Shown here piece after piece: positions 26,177-36,794 of a stretch of DNA of 64,000 nucleotides (positions are counted from its first letter, which is position 1; each line of letters opens with the position of its first letter). This DNA is from Accumulibacter sp. Its GTDB lineage: Bacteria; Pseudomonadota; Gammaproteobacteria; Burkholderiales; Rhodocyclaceae. A model generated the notes under the pieces. The model worked only from the letters and a program-made list of their open reading frames with translations, made no database searches and was not told the origin of the DNA. Both the position numbers and the translations under genes were made by a program. The stretch spans positions 1 through 64,000 of the forward strand of contig JACKLW010000005.1 of assembly GCA_024235715.1 (NCBI GenBank), read 5' to 3'.

Positions 26177-26444
26177 CGGCGTTGCTTCATGAACAGGTAG
26201 GCGTTGTAGGCGCCGAGCGCGATGCCGAGAACGATCAGGCTCACCGTCCAGCGTACCGAGTAGCCGGCGCTCAGCGAGTCGAGCCAGCGACCGAGGTAGG
26301 CGCCGCCGACGATCGGCACGACGAACAGCAGGCCGACCGTGCCGCCGTAGAAGGCGATGCCGGCCCAGGTCGCCGGCGCCCGCTCGCGCGCCTGCAGACG
26401 ACGCACATCCCTGGCAGTGTCTTCGAGCAGCCGGTCACGGTCGC

Positions 26445-26448
<4 letters not shown>
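26173..26448 (-). CDS. atpQ: N-ATPase assembly protein AtpQ (AtpI-like)
   Basis: The 91-residue protein has a charged N-terminus and two membrane helices (about 28-50 and 64-86), the AtpI/ATPase_gene1 plan, with [10 protein letters not shown] between them. In N-ATPase operons the order is atpD-C-Q-R-B; here atpB follows directly with a 4-bp overlap, so atpR is missing. AtpI-like proteins help to assemble the c ring. Confidence 0.82.
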
Positions 26449-28228
<1,780 letters not shown>

Positions 28229-28424
28229 TTAGGCGATCAGTTCTTGCCGACTTGTTCGTTCTCGCTTACCGGTGTGAGTGTAGCCGTTTGCCAGCGATCG
28301 GGCGCATCTATTCATGGCATCCCCGATTGTTTGCCGATCCGCCCCTGGCCGAGTCCCCTGTCGTCGGCCAGGGCCTCGGTTTCGGCTAGTATTCGAGTCT
28401 TCCAACTCGACGAGCAAGCGACCG

Positions 28425-29495
28425 ATGCGCACCCTTTTCAACCCGCTGCAGCTTGGCGCAGTCAGCACACCGAATCGCATCTTCATGGCGCCGCTGACGC
28501 GTTGCCGCGCGGCCGCCGAACACGTCCCGACGGCGCTGATGGCCGAATACTATGCGCAGCGCGCCAGCGCCGGACTGATCGTCGCCGAGGCAACGATGGC
28601 CATGCCGGGAAACTCCGCATTCTGGAGGGAACCCGGCATCCACTCGGCGGCCCAGGTCGCCGGATGGCGGCTGACGACCGATGCCGTACATGCCGCGGGC
28701 GGCCGCATCTTCCTGCAGATCTGGCACGGCGGGCGGGCCTGCCACCCGCTGCTCAACGGCGGCGCCCAGCCGGTCGCGCCGAGTGCGATCCCGATCACCG
28801 GCGACACGGTACAGACGCCCGAAGGCAAAAAGCCCTACGTGACGCCGCGCGAACTGCGCGATGACGAGATCCCCGGCATCGTCGCCGGATTCCGGGCGGC
28901 GGCGGAGAACGCCAGGGCCGCCGGTTTCGACGGTGTCGAGGTGCACGGCGCCAACGGCTATCTGCTGGACGAGTTCCTGCGCGACGGCGCGAACCAGCGC
29001 TCGGGTCCCTACGGCGGCTCCCTCGAGAACCGCGCGCGACTGATGCTGGAAGTCGTCGAAGCGGTCAGCGGCGTCTGGGGCAGCGACCGCGTCGGACTGC
29101 GGATCTCGCCGCTGAACAGCTACAACAGCATGCTCGACAGCGATCCGATTGCCCTGGCGACCTGGCTTGCCGGACGACTCAACGACTTCGACCTGGCCTA
29201 TCTGCACCTGATGCGCGCCGATTTCCTCGGCCAGCAGAGTGGTGATGTCGTCAGTCCCGTGCGACGGCACTACAAGGGCGTGTTGATCGGCAACATGGGC
29301 TATACGCCCGACGAGGCCGAGCAGGCCGTTGCGACCGGGAAGCTCGACGCCGTCGCCTTTGGCACGGGCTTCCTCGCCAACCCGGACCTTCCCGCCCGGA
29401 TCAGGCTCGCTGCGCCGCTCAATCAGCCGCGGCCGGCCACCTTCTACTCGCCGGGACCTGAAGGCTATACCGACTACCCCGCTCTCGATGACTGA
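28425..29495 (+). CDS. Old Yellow Enzyme family NADH:flavin oxidoreductase
   Basis: The 356-residue FMN-binding TIM barrel has the family residues in VEVHGANGYLLDEFLRDGAN (His/Asn substrate pair and catalytic Tyr), NQRSGPYGGSLENRARL and the phosphate-binding VAFGTGFLANPDLP. Members such as NemA reduce alpha,beta-unsaturated carbonyls, maleimides or nitro compounds with NAD(P)H. I chose the ATG at 28425, where family members begin (MRTLFNPLQLGA). It is transcribed divergently from the N-ATPase operon and stands alone. Confidence 0.94.
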   Translation: MRTLFNPLQLGAVSTPNRIFMAPLTRCRAAAEHVPTALMAEYYAQRASAGLIVAEATMAMPGNSAFWREPGIHSAAQVAGWRLTTDAVHAAGGRIFLQIWHGGRACHPLLNGGAQPVAPSAIPITGDTVQTPEGKKPYVTPRELRDDEIPGIVAGFRAAAENARAAGFDGVEVHGANGYLLDEFLRDGANQRSGPYGGSLENRARLMLEVVEAVSGVWGSDRVGLRISPLNSYNSMLDSDPIALATWLAGRLNDFDLAYLHLMRADFLGQQSGDVVSPVRRHYKGVLIGNMGYTPDEAEQAVATGKLDAVAFGTGFLANPDLPARIRLAAPLNQPRPATFYSPGPEGYTDYPALDD

Positions 29496-29636
29496 GCAGT
29501 ACACCACCGCCGGACCGGCACCGCGCGCCGAACTGCCAGTCCTGGCGGGCCAGCGGTTTTCCCGCGCGGCCAGGGGCTCGCCAAGCGAGCGGCGCTGCAC
29601 TAGACTCACGCCTGCAATGACCAGCCAGCGAAACCC

Positions 29637-30464
29637 ATGAGCCCTCCCCCGGCCGCGTCCTCAACGCCAGTTCCCACAGTCAACGTCGTCCCGCTGACGG
29701 CGCCCCTGCAATGGCTGGTGCTCGGTTCGCGGGATCTGTTGCGTTGTGGCTGCCTCAGTCTGGCACATGGCGCCTTGCTGGCAGTCGTCGGGCTTGTCCT
29801 GATGGTCCTGGGATACCGGCACTTCTGGCTGCTCGCCGGCGCCTTTTCCGGCTTCCTGGTGGTCGCGCCGGTACTGGCGACCAGCCTGTACGCGATGAGT
29901 CGCGCCATCGAGCATGGTGGCACGATAGGCTGGCAACTGCTGCGCGACACCTGGCTGAGCTGGCAACAGTCACGATTCGTTGAATCGGGCGGCTATTGGT
30001 GCCTGGTGCGCTTCGGTCTGCTGCTGGCGCTGGCCGGCACCGGCTGGGTAATGACCTCGGCGGCGCTGATCACGCTGCTCGCCCCGGCCCCGATCAACTC
30101 GCCGGTGGACTTTCTGCGCCATGTCGTCGCGGCGCACGACAACTTTCTGTTCGAGGCCTGGCTGGCCATGGGCGGTGTGCTGGCCGCACCGATCTTCGCC
30201 TCCAGTGTCGTCGCCATGCCGCTGCTGCTCGAACGGCGCACCAACCTGCTGGTGGCGGTCCTGACCAGCTGGCGCGTGGTGCTTGCCAACCCCGGCCCGA
30301 TGTCCCTCTGGGCCGCAGTGATCATGACCCTGGTACTGGTCGGTTTTGCGACGGCGATGCTCGGTCTGATCGTCGTCATACCGCTTCTCGGCCACGCCAG
30401 CTGGCACGCCTACCGCGCGCTGGTCAATGCCGGCGAGTTGCCGGAACGTCCGCGGAGCCGGTGA
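29637..30464 (+). CDS. DUF2189 integral membrane protein
   Basis: The 275-residue protein has about six membrane helices and matches DUF2189 by its WLVLGSRDLLRCGCLSLAHG beginning and the helices with GALLAVVGLVLMVLG and ASSVVAMPLLLERR. Function is unknown; members are common in proteobacteria and sometimes lie near respiratory genes. Its stop overlaps the region of possible starts of the DUF2788 gene, so the two are probably co-transcribed. Confidence 0.85.
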   Translation: MSPPPAASSTPVPTVNVVPLTAPLQWLVLGSRDLLRCGCLSLAHGALLAVVGLVLMVLGYRHFWLLAGAFSGFLVVAPVLATSLYAMSRAIEHGGTIGWQLLRDTWLSWQQSRFVESGGYWCLVRFGLLLALAGTGWVMTSAALITLLAPAPINSPVDFLRHVVAAHDNFLFEAWLAMGGVLAAPIFASSVVAMPLLLERRTNLLVAVLTSWRVVLANPGPMSLWAAVIMTLVLVGFATAMLGLIVVIPLLGHASWHAYRALVNAGELPERPRSR

Positions 30465-30472
30465 ACGAGCCC

Positions 30473-30685
30473 ATGTTTGGTTATTCCGAGGAACAGATTG
30501 CCGGCTTTGGACTCTCTTTCGGGGTCGGCGCCTTCATGCTCTACATGTTGTTCATCATCGGACAACTGGCGTGGGAGTCGAAGGCGGGGAAGTTCGGGAC
30601 TTTCGTGCTCTTCCTGGGCCTGGCCTTCGGCATGGTCGGCTTCGCCGCCAAATACATCATCCAGTGGGCGCTCGACATCAAGTGA
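30473..30685 (+). CDS. DUF2788 small membrane protein
   Basis: The 70-residue protein (MFGYSEEQIAGFGLSFGVGA) has two membrane helices and the conserved WESKAGKFGTFVLFL linker, which identify DUF2788. An in-frame GTG at 30461 is the alternative start, but its spacing to GGAG (three bases) is short, while the ATG at 30473 gives the typical family N-terminus. Function unknown; the family is largely found in beta- and gammaproteobacteria. Confidence 0.85.
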   Translation: MFGYSEEQIAGFGLSFGVGAFMLYMLFIIGQLAWESKAGKFGTFVLFLGLAFGMVGFAAKYIIQWALDIK

Positions 30686-30700
30686 GCCGGCAGCGGCTGT

Positions 30701-31279
30701 TCAAGCCAGCGGCTGAACGCCAAACAGCAGGCCGTGCAGCCAGAACGCGAAGACCGCCCAGGCAAGGCTCCCGGCAACCACCGTCGCGGCTGTTGGCAGC
30801 ATGCGTCCCGGGGCGTAGCAAGTGCCGGCAGCACGGTCACGTCGGCGGGCTGCCGAGAAACTGAACACCGCCCAGAGCAGAAAACTGCCGAACAGCAGCG
30901 CATCCGCGACATTGCCATTGGCCAGCAGGTGGGCCAGCGCCCAGGTCTTGACAGCGAGAACCATGGGATGATGCAAACGGGCCTTGATCGCATTGCCAGG
31001 GACATAGGCGGCGAGCAGCAGAATGAAGGCCGGCAGGATCAGCAGGGAAGCCAGGTGGCGCAGCGCCAGCGGAGGACTCCAGAGCGGGACCGGCTCGCTG
31101 CGTGCCAGCGAAAAGCCCCAGACGATCAAGAGAAAACCGGCAATGGAGAGCAGCGAGAAGGTGCCTTTCCATGCTTGCGCGCCGATGCGCGCGATGGTCC
31201 TGGTGCGCCAGTCGTCGGCGACGATGCGCACCGAATGCGTTCCCAGAAAGACCAGCAATCCCAAGATCAGAAAGGCCAT
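30701..31279 (-). CDS. NnrU family membrane protein
   Basis: The 192-residue protein has about five membrane helices and the NnrU features GLLVFLGTHSVRIV, HPMVLAVKTWALAHLLANG and a C-terminal WLHGLLFGVQPL. NnrU was first linked to nitric oxide/nitrite metabolism in denitrifiers, but most members, including this one, lie outside such clusters. AAGGAG precedes the ATG at 31279 by 7 bases, which decides the start over a longer frame. It converges on the DUF2788 gene. Confidence 0.88.
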   Translation of the reverse strand: MAFLILGLLVFLGTHSVRIVADDWRTRTIARIGAQAWKGTFSLLSIAGFLLIVWGFSLARSEPVPLWSPPLALRHLASLLILPAFILLLAAYVPGNAIKARLHHPMVLAVKTWALAHLLANGNVADALLFGSFLLWAVFSFSAARRRDRAAGTCYAPGRMLPTAATVVAGSLAWAVFAFWLHGLLFGVQPLA

Positions 31280-31548
31280 GACGGAACTCCTTGGAGGGTC
31301 GGCTCGGGGCAAGAATCCGATCATGCTGTCACAACGCAGTTCGCACCGCCCGTCGGCGAATACTACACCACCCGGTGAAAACACCTGGCCCGCCGGTTCA
31401 AGCGCCGCATCATCTGCCTGTGTTTCGGGCCGTGTTCCGCTGCCCGGACCCCGAGCTCAGCCATGTTCTTGCGCCGCGATCGGCGTACCGGCTGCGAGTG
31501 CGGTATCGTGACGTCCCGGCCCCAAGGAACGATATCCAGGAATCAATC

Positions 31549-31728
31549 ATGACCGCTACCGACTCTGTATGGCTTGTCATCCGCTGCTCCACCGGTTTCG
31601 GCCACGAACTCCCTCGCGTTCTGCTGCGGCGAGGAAGCCGCGTCGTGGCGACTGCACGAAATCCCGATGACCTGATCGAACCTGCCGGACGCTGCTGCAA
31701 TTCGCGTCGTCAGGCCAGTTTTTTCTAA
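31549..31728 (+). pseudogene. Remnant of a short-chain dehydrogenase/reductase gene
   Basis: The 59-codon frame begins MTATDSVWLVIRCSTGFGHE and continues RGSRVVATARNPDDL, which corresponds to the first 45 residues of an SDR Rossmann fold (typically VWLVTGCSTGFGRE). The nucleotide-binding TG has become IR, and after about residue 45 the sequence loses similarity and stops; the remaining 200 or so residues of an SDR are absent. It lies 25 bases upstream of the next gene. I read it as a decayed fragment, not a functional small protein. Confidence 0.7.
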
Positions 31729-31753
31729 TCCTTCCTTGAACTGACGACAAGAC

Positions 31754-32206
31754 ATGAGCACAGCCAGAGAGATTCAGCCACTTCTCAGGGATCTGTTGCG
31801 ATCGCAACGCTTCGCAGTGCTTGCGACCGACGACCACGGGCAACCATTTGCCAGCCTGATGGCCTTCGCGGCAAGCGAAGACCTTGGGAGAATCGTCGTA
31901 CTGACCGAGCGCGGCACACGCAAGTTCGCCAACCTCACGGCGAACCAGCGGGTCGCCCTGCTGATCGACGACCGCGAGAACAAGGGCTCGGACACGCAGA
32001 ACTCTGTAGCGGTAACCGCGCTGGGCCAAGCGCAGGAAGTAAGCCGTGACGCAGGCGCCGAATTGATCGAGAACTACCTCGCCCGCCACCCCTATCTGGC
32101 CGCGTTCGCCGCTTCGCGCTCGTGCGCCGTCGTGCTGGTGACGATCAGCTCGTACCAGTTCGTCTCCCGATTCCAGGAGGTCATCGAATGGCGCGTCGCG
32201 TCGTAA
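31754..32206 (+). CDS. Pyridoxamine 5'-phosphate oxidase-like flavin-binding protein
   Basis: The 150-residue protein has the split-barrel fold signature: RFAVLATDDHGQPFASLMAF, IVVLTERGTRKFANLTANQR, VALLIDDRENKGSDTQN and a C-terminal YQFVSRFQEVIEW. Proteins of this type bind FMN, F420 or heme; the FMN-type is likely in a betaproteobacterium. Specific substrate unknown. A second, larger member is at 50702-51700. Confidence 0.85.
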   Translation: MSTAREIQPLLRDLLRSQRFAVLATDDHGQPFASLMAFAASEDLGRIVVLTERGTRKFANLTANQRVALLIDDRENKGSDTQNSVAVTALGQAQEVSRDAGAELIENYLARHPYLAAFAASRSCAVVLVTISSYQFVSRFQEVIEWRVAS

Positions 32207-32346
32207 CGCCGCTGGCGGCAAGACGGACCTTCGCCGCGAGGGAGCGGCCCATTTCTCGAGAAGGCCGGGCAAGCGCCACGCTCGCTCTCTTCTCATGAAC
32301 TTCCCGCCGCCGGGTCCACAGCACGCCGCCGGCAGCGCCTGACCAG

Positions 32347-32778
32347 CTAGCTGAAACCGAGTTGATCCAGTCCGTTCCGCTCCCCGGGCTGATCGCTGAT
32401 GTCGTACTGCACGCCAAGGTAATAGATGACCACCCCTTCACGATCAAGCAAGGGGCGAATCGACAGCCGATTGATGAACAGCTCGCCGTTCTTGCGGTAA
32501 TTCCGCAGCGTCACCACGCATCCCTCGCGCTTCGCCAACGCCTTGCGGATAGTCGCCAACGCCTCCTGGTCGCGATCTTCGCCCTGCAAGAAGCGGCAGT
32601 TGCGACCCACGACCTCCTCTTGAGAGTATCCGGACATCTCTTCGAACACCTTGTTCGCGTAAACAATCGGGTTGTCGGGCAGGTCGGGGTCCGACAAGGT
32701 GATGCCGTTCACGCAGGCATCAAGAATCTGGGTAAGAACGTAGGGGATCAAACCGTCGTCTTTTGCCGTCGTGAACAT
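32347..32778 (-). CDS. Short LOV (blue-light sensing) PAS protein
   Basis: The 143-residue protein is essentially one LOV domain (about 15-130) with the diagnostic GRNCRFLQG, where C61 forms the flavin adduct, followed by NYRKNGELFINRLSIRPL and a short C-terminal helix. No output domain is present, as in the short LOV proteins of Pseudomonas and Rhodobacteraceae that work by dimer rearrangement. No obvious partner gene adjoins it; the downstream SRPBCC gene is on the same strand but upstream in transcription. Confidence 0.92.
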   Translation of the reverse strand: MFTTAKDDGLIPYVLTQILDACVNGITLSDPDLPDNPIVYANKVFEEMSGYSQEEVVGRNCRFLQGEDRDQEALATIRKALAKREGCVVTLRNYRKNGELFINRLSIRPLLDREGVVIYYLGVQYDISDQPGERNGLDQLGFS

Positions 32779-32829
32779 CGCAGCCTCCGTAACCTCAATC
32801 TTTGCAGAATAGCCGCTGCCGCGGCATCG

Positions 32830-33282
32830 CTAGCCGTTGGCGAGCATTTCCTTCTCGATCAGCAGCTTCAGTTTCCGTACCGTACGCCTGGCTCCGTCCT
32901 GCACCGCCATGCGCACCAGCTTCTCGAACGGACGGATGCGTGGCTCCAGCGTCTCCAGTTCGAAGGTGAAGCTCAGAGACGTGGACAAACTGCGGTCGTC
33001 AAACTCATAGAGCGAGCGATAGGGAGCGGAAACGCCTTTGAAGCAGATGCGCTTGAGCGGCACCAGCTCGGTCACCTCAAAGACGGTTTCCGACTTGTGG
33101 CCTTGATCGACACGCACCTGTCTGGCCTGGAAACCCGTCCGCACCGGCCCCGCGGAGAGCGCTTCCAGACTCACCACTTCCGGCGACCAGCGAGGATAGT
33201 TGGCCATGAAATCGAGCGCGACGAACTGGTAGACCCTGTCCGGTTCCTCAAACACCATGACGTCGGCTTTGGCGGTAATCAT
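32830..33282 (-). CDS. SRPBCC (START-like) family protein
   Basis: The 150-residue protein has the lipid-binding START-like pattern: an N-terminal strand ADVMVFEEPDRVYQFVA, the FMANYPRWSPEVVSLE helix and a C-terminal helix RTVRKLKLLIEKEM. Family members bind hydrophobic ligands such as polyketides, ubiquinone or lipids. No ligand can be named. It precedes the LOV gene by 51 bases on the same strand and could be co-transcribed with it. Confidence 0.75.
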   Translation of the reverse strand: MITAKADVMVFEEPDRVYQFVALDFMANYPRWSPEVVSLEALSAGPVRTGFQARQVRVDQGHKSETVFEVTELVPLKRICFKGVSAPYRSLYEFDDRSLSTSLSFTFELETLEPRIRPFEKLVRMAVQDGARRTVRKLKLLIEKEMLANG

Positions 33283-33720
33283 CGGCTATTCCTTGACATC
33301 GTTGCAGACGGACATGGCCACCACCCTGGCAGCGCCGGCCCCGCGACTATGGGCTGCCGGCCCCGCGACTGCGGGCTGCCCGCGCCGCGGCAGTTGGCCC
33401 GCAGCGTGTTTCGGGCGGCAAACCAAGGCGCGCAATCCTGTCGCCAGGACAGAGTATCCCCGGCTCCGACCTCGACAGTCAATCAACCATTATCATGTCG
33501 CTGGATTGCGAAGTCTTGGGTCCCGTCTGGCTGCTCGTCGCGTCACGGTGCGGCCATCCTGGACCGGCGGAACGATTTCGGGAAGCGCTCCTCACTTGCC
33601 AGCCAGTCCGTTCTGGCGTCTAATCCTCAGGCACCCCCTGCCCGAACGATCGAGCGCCCCGAACACGCGCGCCCTGCGCCGCGCTGCCTGGTCGGTGAAG
33701 GGCATACCAAGGAAGACGAC
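33283..33720. other. Intergenic region with a small tandem repeat
   Basis: The 438 bases separate the SRPBCC gene from the divergent NfeD operon. I find no supported gene. It includes a 22-bp tandem duplication at 33334-33377. The last bases contain AAGGAAG, the ribosome binding site of the NfeD gene. Confidence 0.5.
33334..33377 (+). repeat. Two-copy 22-bp tandem direct repeat
   Basis: Units 33334-33355 and 33356-33377 match at 20 of 22 positions (differences at the 16th and 17th bases). A degenerate GC-rich third copy may begin at 33378. It lies in non-coding DNA and looks like replication slippage. Confidence 0.8.
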
Positions 33721-34167
33721 ATGTTTGCGCCGGAATGGTGGCACTGGATAGTACTCGGACTGGTTCTGACGATGGCCGAACTCGCCGTCCCGGCGTTCTT
33801 CGTGGTCTGGTTCGGAATCGCCGCGGCAGGGGTCGGGCTGGTGCTGCTGGCCGCTCCCGGGCTCTCGCTATCGACCCAGCTGCTGCTCTGGGCAGCCCTG
33901 TCGACGGCACTGGTCTGGATCTGGTTTCGCCATCTTCGCCCACGCACGATGACCGCCGTGGGCACTTCGGCGGCGAGGGTTGCCGGTGAAGTCGGCGTGC
34001 TGGTCGCCGACATCACCCCTGACAGCCGCGGCCAGGTCCGCTTCCAGAAACCGATCCTCGGCGCCGATGCCTGGGAGGCCTATGCGGATAGCGCCATTGC
34101 CGCCGGCGAAAGGGTTCGCATCGTCGCCGTCGAAGGCAGCTACGTAAAAGTGGAGAAAGCAAAATGA
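33721..34167 (+). CDS. NfeD family membrane protein
   Basis: The 148-residue protein has two to three N-terminal membrane helices (EWWHWIVLGLVLTMAELAVP onward) and a C-terminal OB-fold domain (about 85-148, GEVGVLVADITPDSRGQVRF and VEGSYVKVEK). It is the short NfeD form without a protease domain. NfeD proteins pair with SPFH proteins in membrane microdomains; here the stop overlaps the SPFH start by 4 bp, exactly that arrangement. The ATG at 33721 is preceded by AAGGAAG. Confidence 0.92.
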   Translation: MFAPEWWHWIVLGLVLTMAELAVPAFFVVWFGIAAAGVGLVLLAAPGLSLSTQLLLWAALSTALVWIWFRHLRPRTMTAVGTSAARVAGEVGVLVADITPDSRGQVRFQKPILGADAWEAYADSAIAAGERVRIVAVEGSYVKVEKAK

Positions 34168-35045
34168 TCAACGCCATCAACGGCTTCACCGTGTTTTCCC
34201 TGGTCCTTCTGGTTTTTGTCGTGGTTACCGTCGCCAACGGCGTGCGCATCATTCCGCAGGGCGAAGAGTGGATCGTGCAGCGTCTCGGCAAGTACCGCAC
34301 GACACTGCTTCCCGGACTGCGCTTCATCATTCCCTACATCGACACCATCTCGTACAAGGTGACCACCAAGGACATCATTCTCGATGTGCAGGAGCAGGAG
34401 GTGATCACCCGCGACAATGCGGTGATCGTGGTCAATGCCATCTCGTTCATCAAGGTGACCGATCCGGTGAAGGCGGTCTATGGCGTCGAGGATTACGCGG
34501 AAGCGATCCGCAACATGATCATGACCACCCTGCGCTCGATCGTCGGCGACATGGAACTCGACGAAGCGCTGTCTTCACGCGACATGATCAAGGCGCGCCT
34601 GAAAGCCGGGGTCGCCGACGAGGCGCTGGACTGGGGCCTGACCGTCAAGTCGGTCGAGATCCAGGACATCAAGCCTTCGGTGTCGATGCAGCGGGCAATG
34701 GAGTTGCAGGCATCTGCGGAGCGCGAGCGCAAGGCGATGGTCACGCGCGCCGAAGGCGAAAAGCAGTCGATGATCCTCACCGCCGAGGCACGACTGGAAT
34801 CGGCCAAACGGGATGCGGTCGCGCAGGTCACGCTTGCCGAGGCGTCGTCGCAGGCGATCAAGAAGGTCAACGCTGCCTTCGGCGACAACGAACTGCCGAT
34901 GCTCTACCTGCTCGGCGAGAAGTACATCACCAGCATCACCAAGCTGGCCGAATCCGAGAACGCCAAGCTGGTGCTGCTGCCGGCCGATCTGCAAAGCACG
35001 CTGCGTGGCCTCTTCCAGCGGGTCAACAAGGCCGGGCCCGCATAA
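34164..35045 (+). CDS. SPFH/stomatin family protein (QmcA/paraslipin type)
   Basis: The 293-residue protein has one N-terminal membrane helix (FSLVLLVFVVVTVANGVRII), the PHB/SPFH domain (PQGEEWIVQRLGKYRTTLLPGL trimmed to its core here as QRLGKYRTTLLPG) and a coiled coil rich in Glu, Ala and Lys (ELQASAERERKAMVTRAEGE). It forms large membrane-attached rings with its NfeD partner and is thought to organise membrane domains or protect proteins from proteolysis. It resembles E. coli QmcA, whose neighbour is the NfeD protein YbbJ. Confidence 0.93.
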   Translation: MINAINGFTVFSLVLLVFVVVTVANGVRIIPQGEEWIVQRLGKYRTTLLPGLRFIIPYIDTISYKVTTKDIILDVQEQEVITRDNAVIVVNAISFIKVTDPVKAVYGVEDYAEAIRNMIMTTLRSIVGDMELDEALSSRDMIKARLKAGVADEALDWGLTVKSVEIQDIKPSVSMQRAMELQASAERERKAMVTRAEGEKQSMILTAEARLESAKRDAVAQVTLAEASSQAIKKVNAAFGDNELPMLYLLGEKYITSITKLAESENAKLVLLPADLQSTLRGLFQRVNKAGPA

Positions 35046-35071
35046 GTGCGCCTTCCCGAGGGAGTGATTCG

Positions 35072-35212
35072 ATGAGCACGGGCTGGATCGTGTTCGGCAT
35101 CTGCGTCGTCTTCGTCATCGGCGGCGCACTGCCGCTGATCAGCAAACGTGGCGGCAACACACCGCCCCTGCCGCGCAAGGAGACGCTGCGCGACTGGCGT
35201 AACGAGAAGTAG
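35072..35212 (+). CDS. Small single-span membrane protein downstream of the SPFH gene
   Basis: The 46-residue product (MSTGWIVFGICVVFVIGGAL) has one membrane helix followed by a basic, proline-containing tail ending RDWRNEK. GGGAG lies 7 bases before the ATG. It is 26 bases after the SPFH stop and probably in the same operon. It resembles the short DUF2897-type proteins, but I am not certain of the family. Function unknown. Confidence 0.65.
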   Translation: MSTGWIVFGICVVFVIGGALPLISKRGGNTPPLPRKETLRDWRNEK

Positions 35213-35251
35213 CGAAATCCAGCCAGCGCCCGCCCGTCGGCCAGTTGCAGC

Positions 35252-36286
35252 TCAGTCAACGCTGGCGCTGTCCATCCGCCGCGGCGAGACCAGCGGCCAG
35301 TTCTTCCCAAGCAGCCCGAAGCGCCCCGCCAGGTCTTCCGCCTGATCGACGAGGTTCGCCCGGCGCGAACGGATTCCCGGCCAGGCCAGGGGGTCGAGCC
35401 CACATCCGAGGCCATAGGGGTTGCCGCGCAGGGTCCCGTAGATTTCCATGCGCACGGTCTGGCGCAGCGAGGGTGTGCGGGCGTGGAAACCATGGGTGTC
35501 GGCGACGACCAGCGTATTCGCGGGAACGACCACCTTCATCGCCGGCCCCAGACCGAGCCGGCCAAGGTCTTCCGGCGGCATGCGGAACGAGCCGCGCGCA
35601 TGGTACGGATTGTCCGACGACGCTGCGGTCAGCGACTGCTCGTATTCCCAGGCGCGCATCGCGTCGGTCAGGCGGTGCGATCCGGACACGTAGGCAAACG
35701 GACCGTCGTCCTCGCCGACGTCCTGCAGAAACAGCCAGGCCTTGGCGATCGCGTGGAAGGTGTCGCGGTGCAGTACGGTCTGCGGATCCTGCGCGCCGCG
35801 CGCGGGATCGACAATGATCGTTTGCAGGTACATCAGCGGCACCGCGTCGTGCGCACCGACGTAGCGCATCAGGCGATCAAGGCGCGCATCGTTGGCCGCA
35901 GCCACGCAGGCGGGCAGACGCGCGGCGTCGACCCGATCCAGCGCCACCCGCCGGGTGACCGCGCGACCCTGGCGCATCTCGCGCGCTGCCGCGACATGCG
36001 CTGGCGCCTCGTCGCGAACCCGGGCAAACAACTCGGCGGGCAGGAAATCGCGCCTGATCACGAATCCGTCTCGCGCATAGGCGTCTCGTTCCTCGGCCGA
36101 CAGCGCTCTGCCGAGGCGTGCGCGGCGAGCCCAGGCGCTGCGGTCGGCGAAAGCGACGCGTTGCCGATGCAGGCCGCGTTCGTTGAGCCAGCGGGAGCCG
36201 ATCAGCGGATTGCCGACAAACGACTTCGTCTTGCCCATCAGAGCCAGCGCGTGCAGCGGCATCTTCACGACGTCGAGCGCTTTCAT
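35252..36286 (-). CDS. Phytanoyl-CoA dioxygenase (PhyH) family protein
   Basis: The 344-residue protein belongs to the Fe(II)/2-oxoglutarate oxygenases: the iron ligands appear as HRDTFHAIAK (HxD) and the distal HGFHART (His), with a 2-oxoglutarate-binding arginine likely in the following LRQTVRMEIYG. Members hydroxylate lipids or small metabolites; the substrate is unknown. I chose the ATG at 36286 (MKALDVVKMPLHAL); a GTG at 36325 is an alternative, and neither has a strong ribosome site. It follows the HIT gene on the same strand. Confidence 0.82.
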   Translation of the reverse strand: MKALDVVKMPLHALALMGKTKSFVGNPLIGSRWLNERGLHRQRVAFADRSAWARRARLGRALSAEERDAYARDGFVIRRDFLPAELFARVRDEAPAHVAAAREMRQGRAVTRRVALDRVDAARLPACVAAANDARLDRLMRYVGAHDAVPLMYLQTIIVDPARGAQDPQTVLHRDTFHAIAKAWLFLQDVGEDDGPFAYVSGSHRLTDAMRAWEYEQSLTAASSDNPYHARGSFRMPPEDLGRLGLGPAMKVVVPANTLVVADTHGFHARTPSLRQTVRMEIYGTLRGNPYGLGCGLDPLAWPGIRSRRANLVDQAEDLAGRFGLLGKNWPLVSPRRMDSASVD

Positions 36287-36341
36287 GGCCGGCCCGATGA
36301 CAGGAAGGCTCGCCTGGCGGCGCACCGCAAAGACCGGCAGT

Positions 36342-36794
36342 TCAACTGACGCATGCCGAAGCAAGCGCTTGCCTGATGCGCGGCAGAATGTCTTCCTGAT
36401 CCGCGTGCTGGCTGACGGACAGTGCCGGAACTGTCGGCCAGCCGCTGTCGAGCCACTCCAGACCGGCAAACTGGCGAGCACCCTGATATCTCGGAATGAC
36501 ATGGAAATGCACCTGATGGTCGACCATCATCAGCATCAGGTAGTTGATGATGTCGTAGGCGAAGACCGACCTGACGGCCTTCTCGAGCGTCCCCACCAGC
36601 GCCGCCAACTCGGCCATTTCTGCGCCGCTGACATCCGAAAGACTTGCCGCATGGCGATTCAGCGACAGGACACCGGCCCCCAGTGTCGCCTGGCCCGGCC
36701 TGACCGACCATGACCAGGCTGGCGTGCTGGACACCAGCAACTCATCGACCCGAAACTTGGCACGGAAACCGGCAAGCACCTGCGATTCGTCCAC
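36342..36794 (-). CDS. HIT family hydrolase
   Basis: The 150-residue protein has the histidine triad VDHQVHFHVIPRY (about 90-102), the phosphate-binding site of nucleotide hydrolases and transferases, after a DIINYLMLMM strand. Hint- and Fhit-type enzymes cleave nucleoside phosphoramidates or dinucleotides. The start is a GTG at 36794, with GGGAGA ten bases upstream. Confidence 0.9.
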   Translation of the reverse strand: MDESQVLAGFRAKFRVDELLVSSTPAWSWSVRPGQATLGAGVLSLNRHAASLSDVSGAEMAELAALVGTLEKAVRSVFAYDIINYLMLMMVDHQVHFHVIPRYQGARQFAGLEWLDSGWPTVPALSVSQHADQEDILPRIRQALASACVS

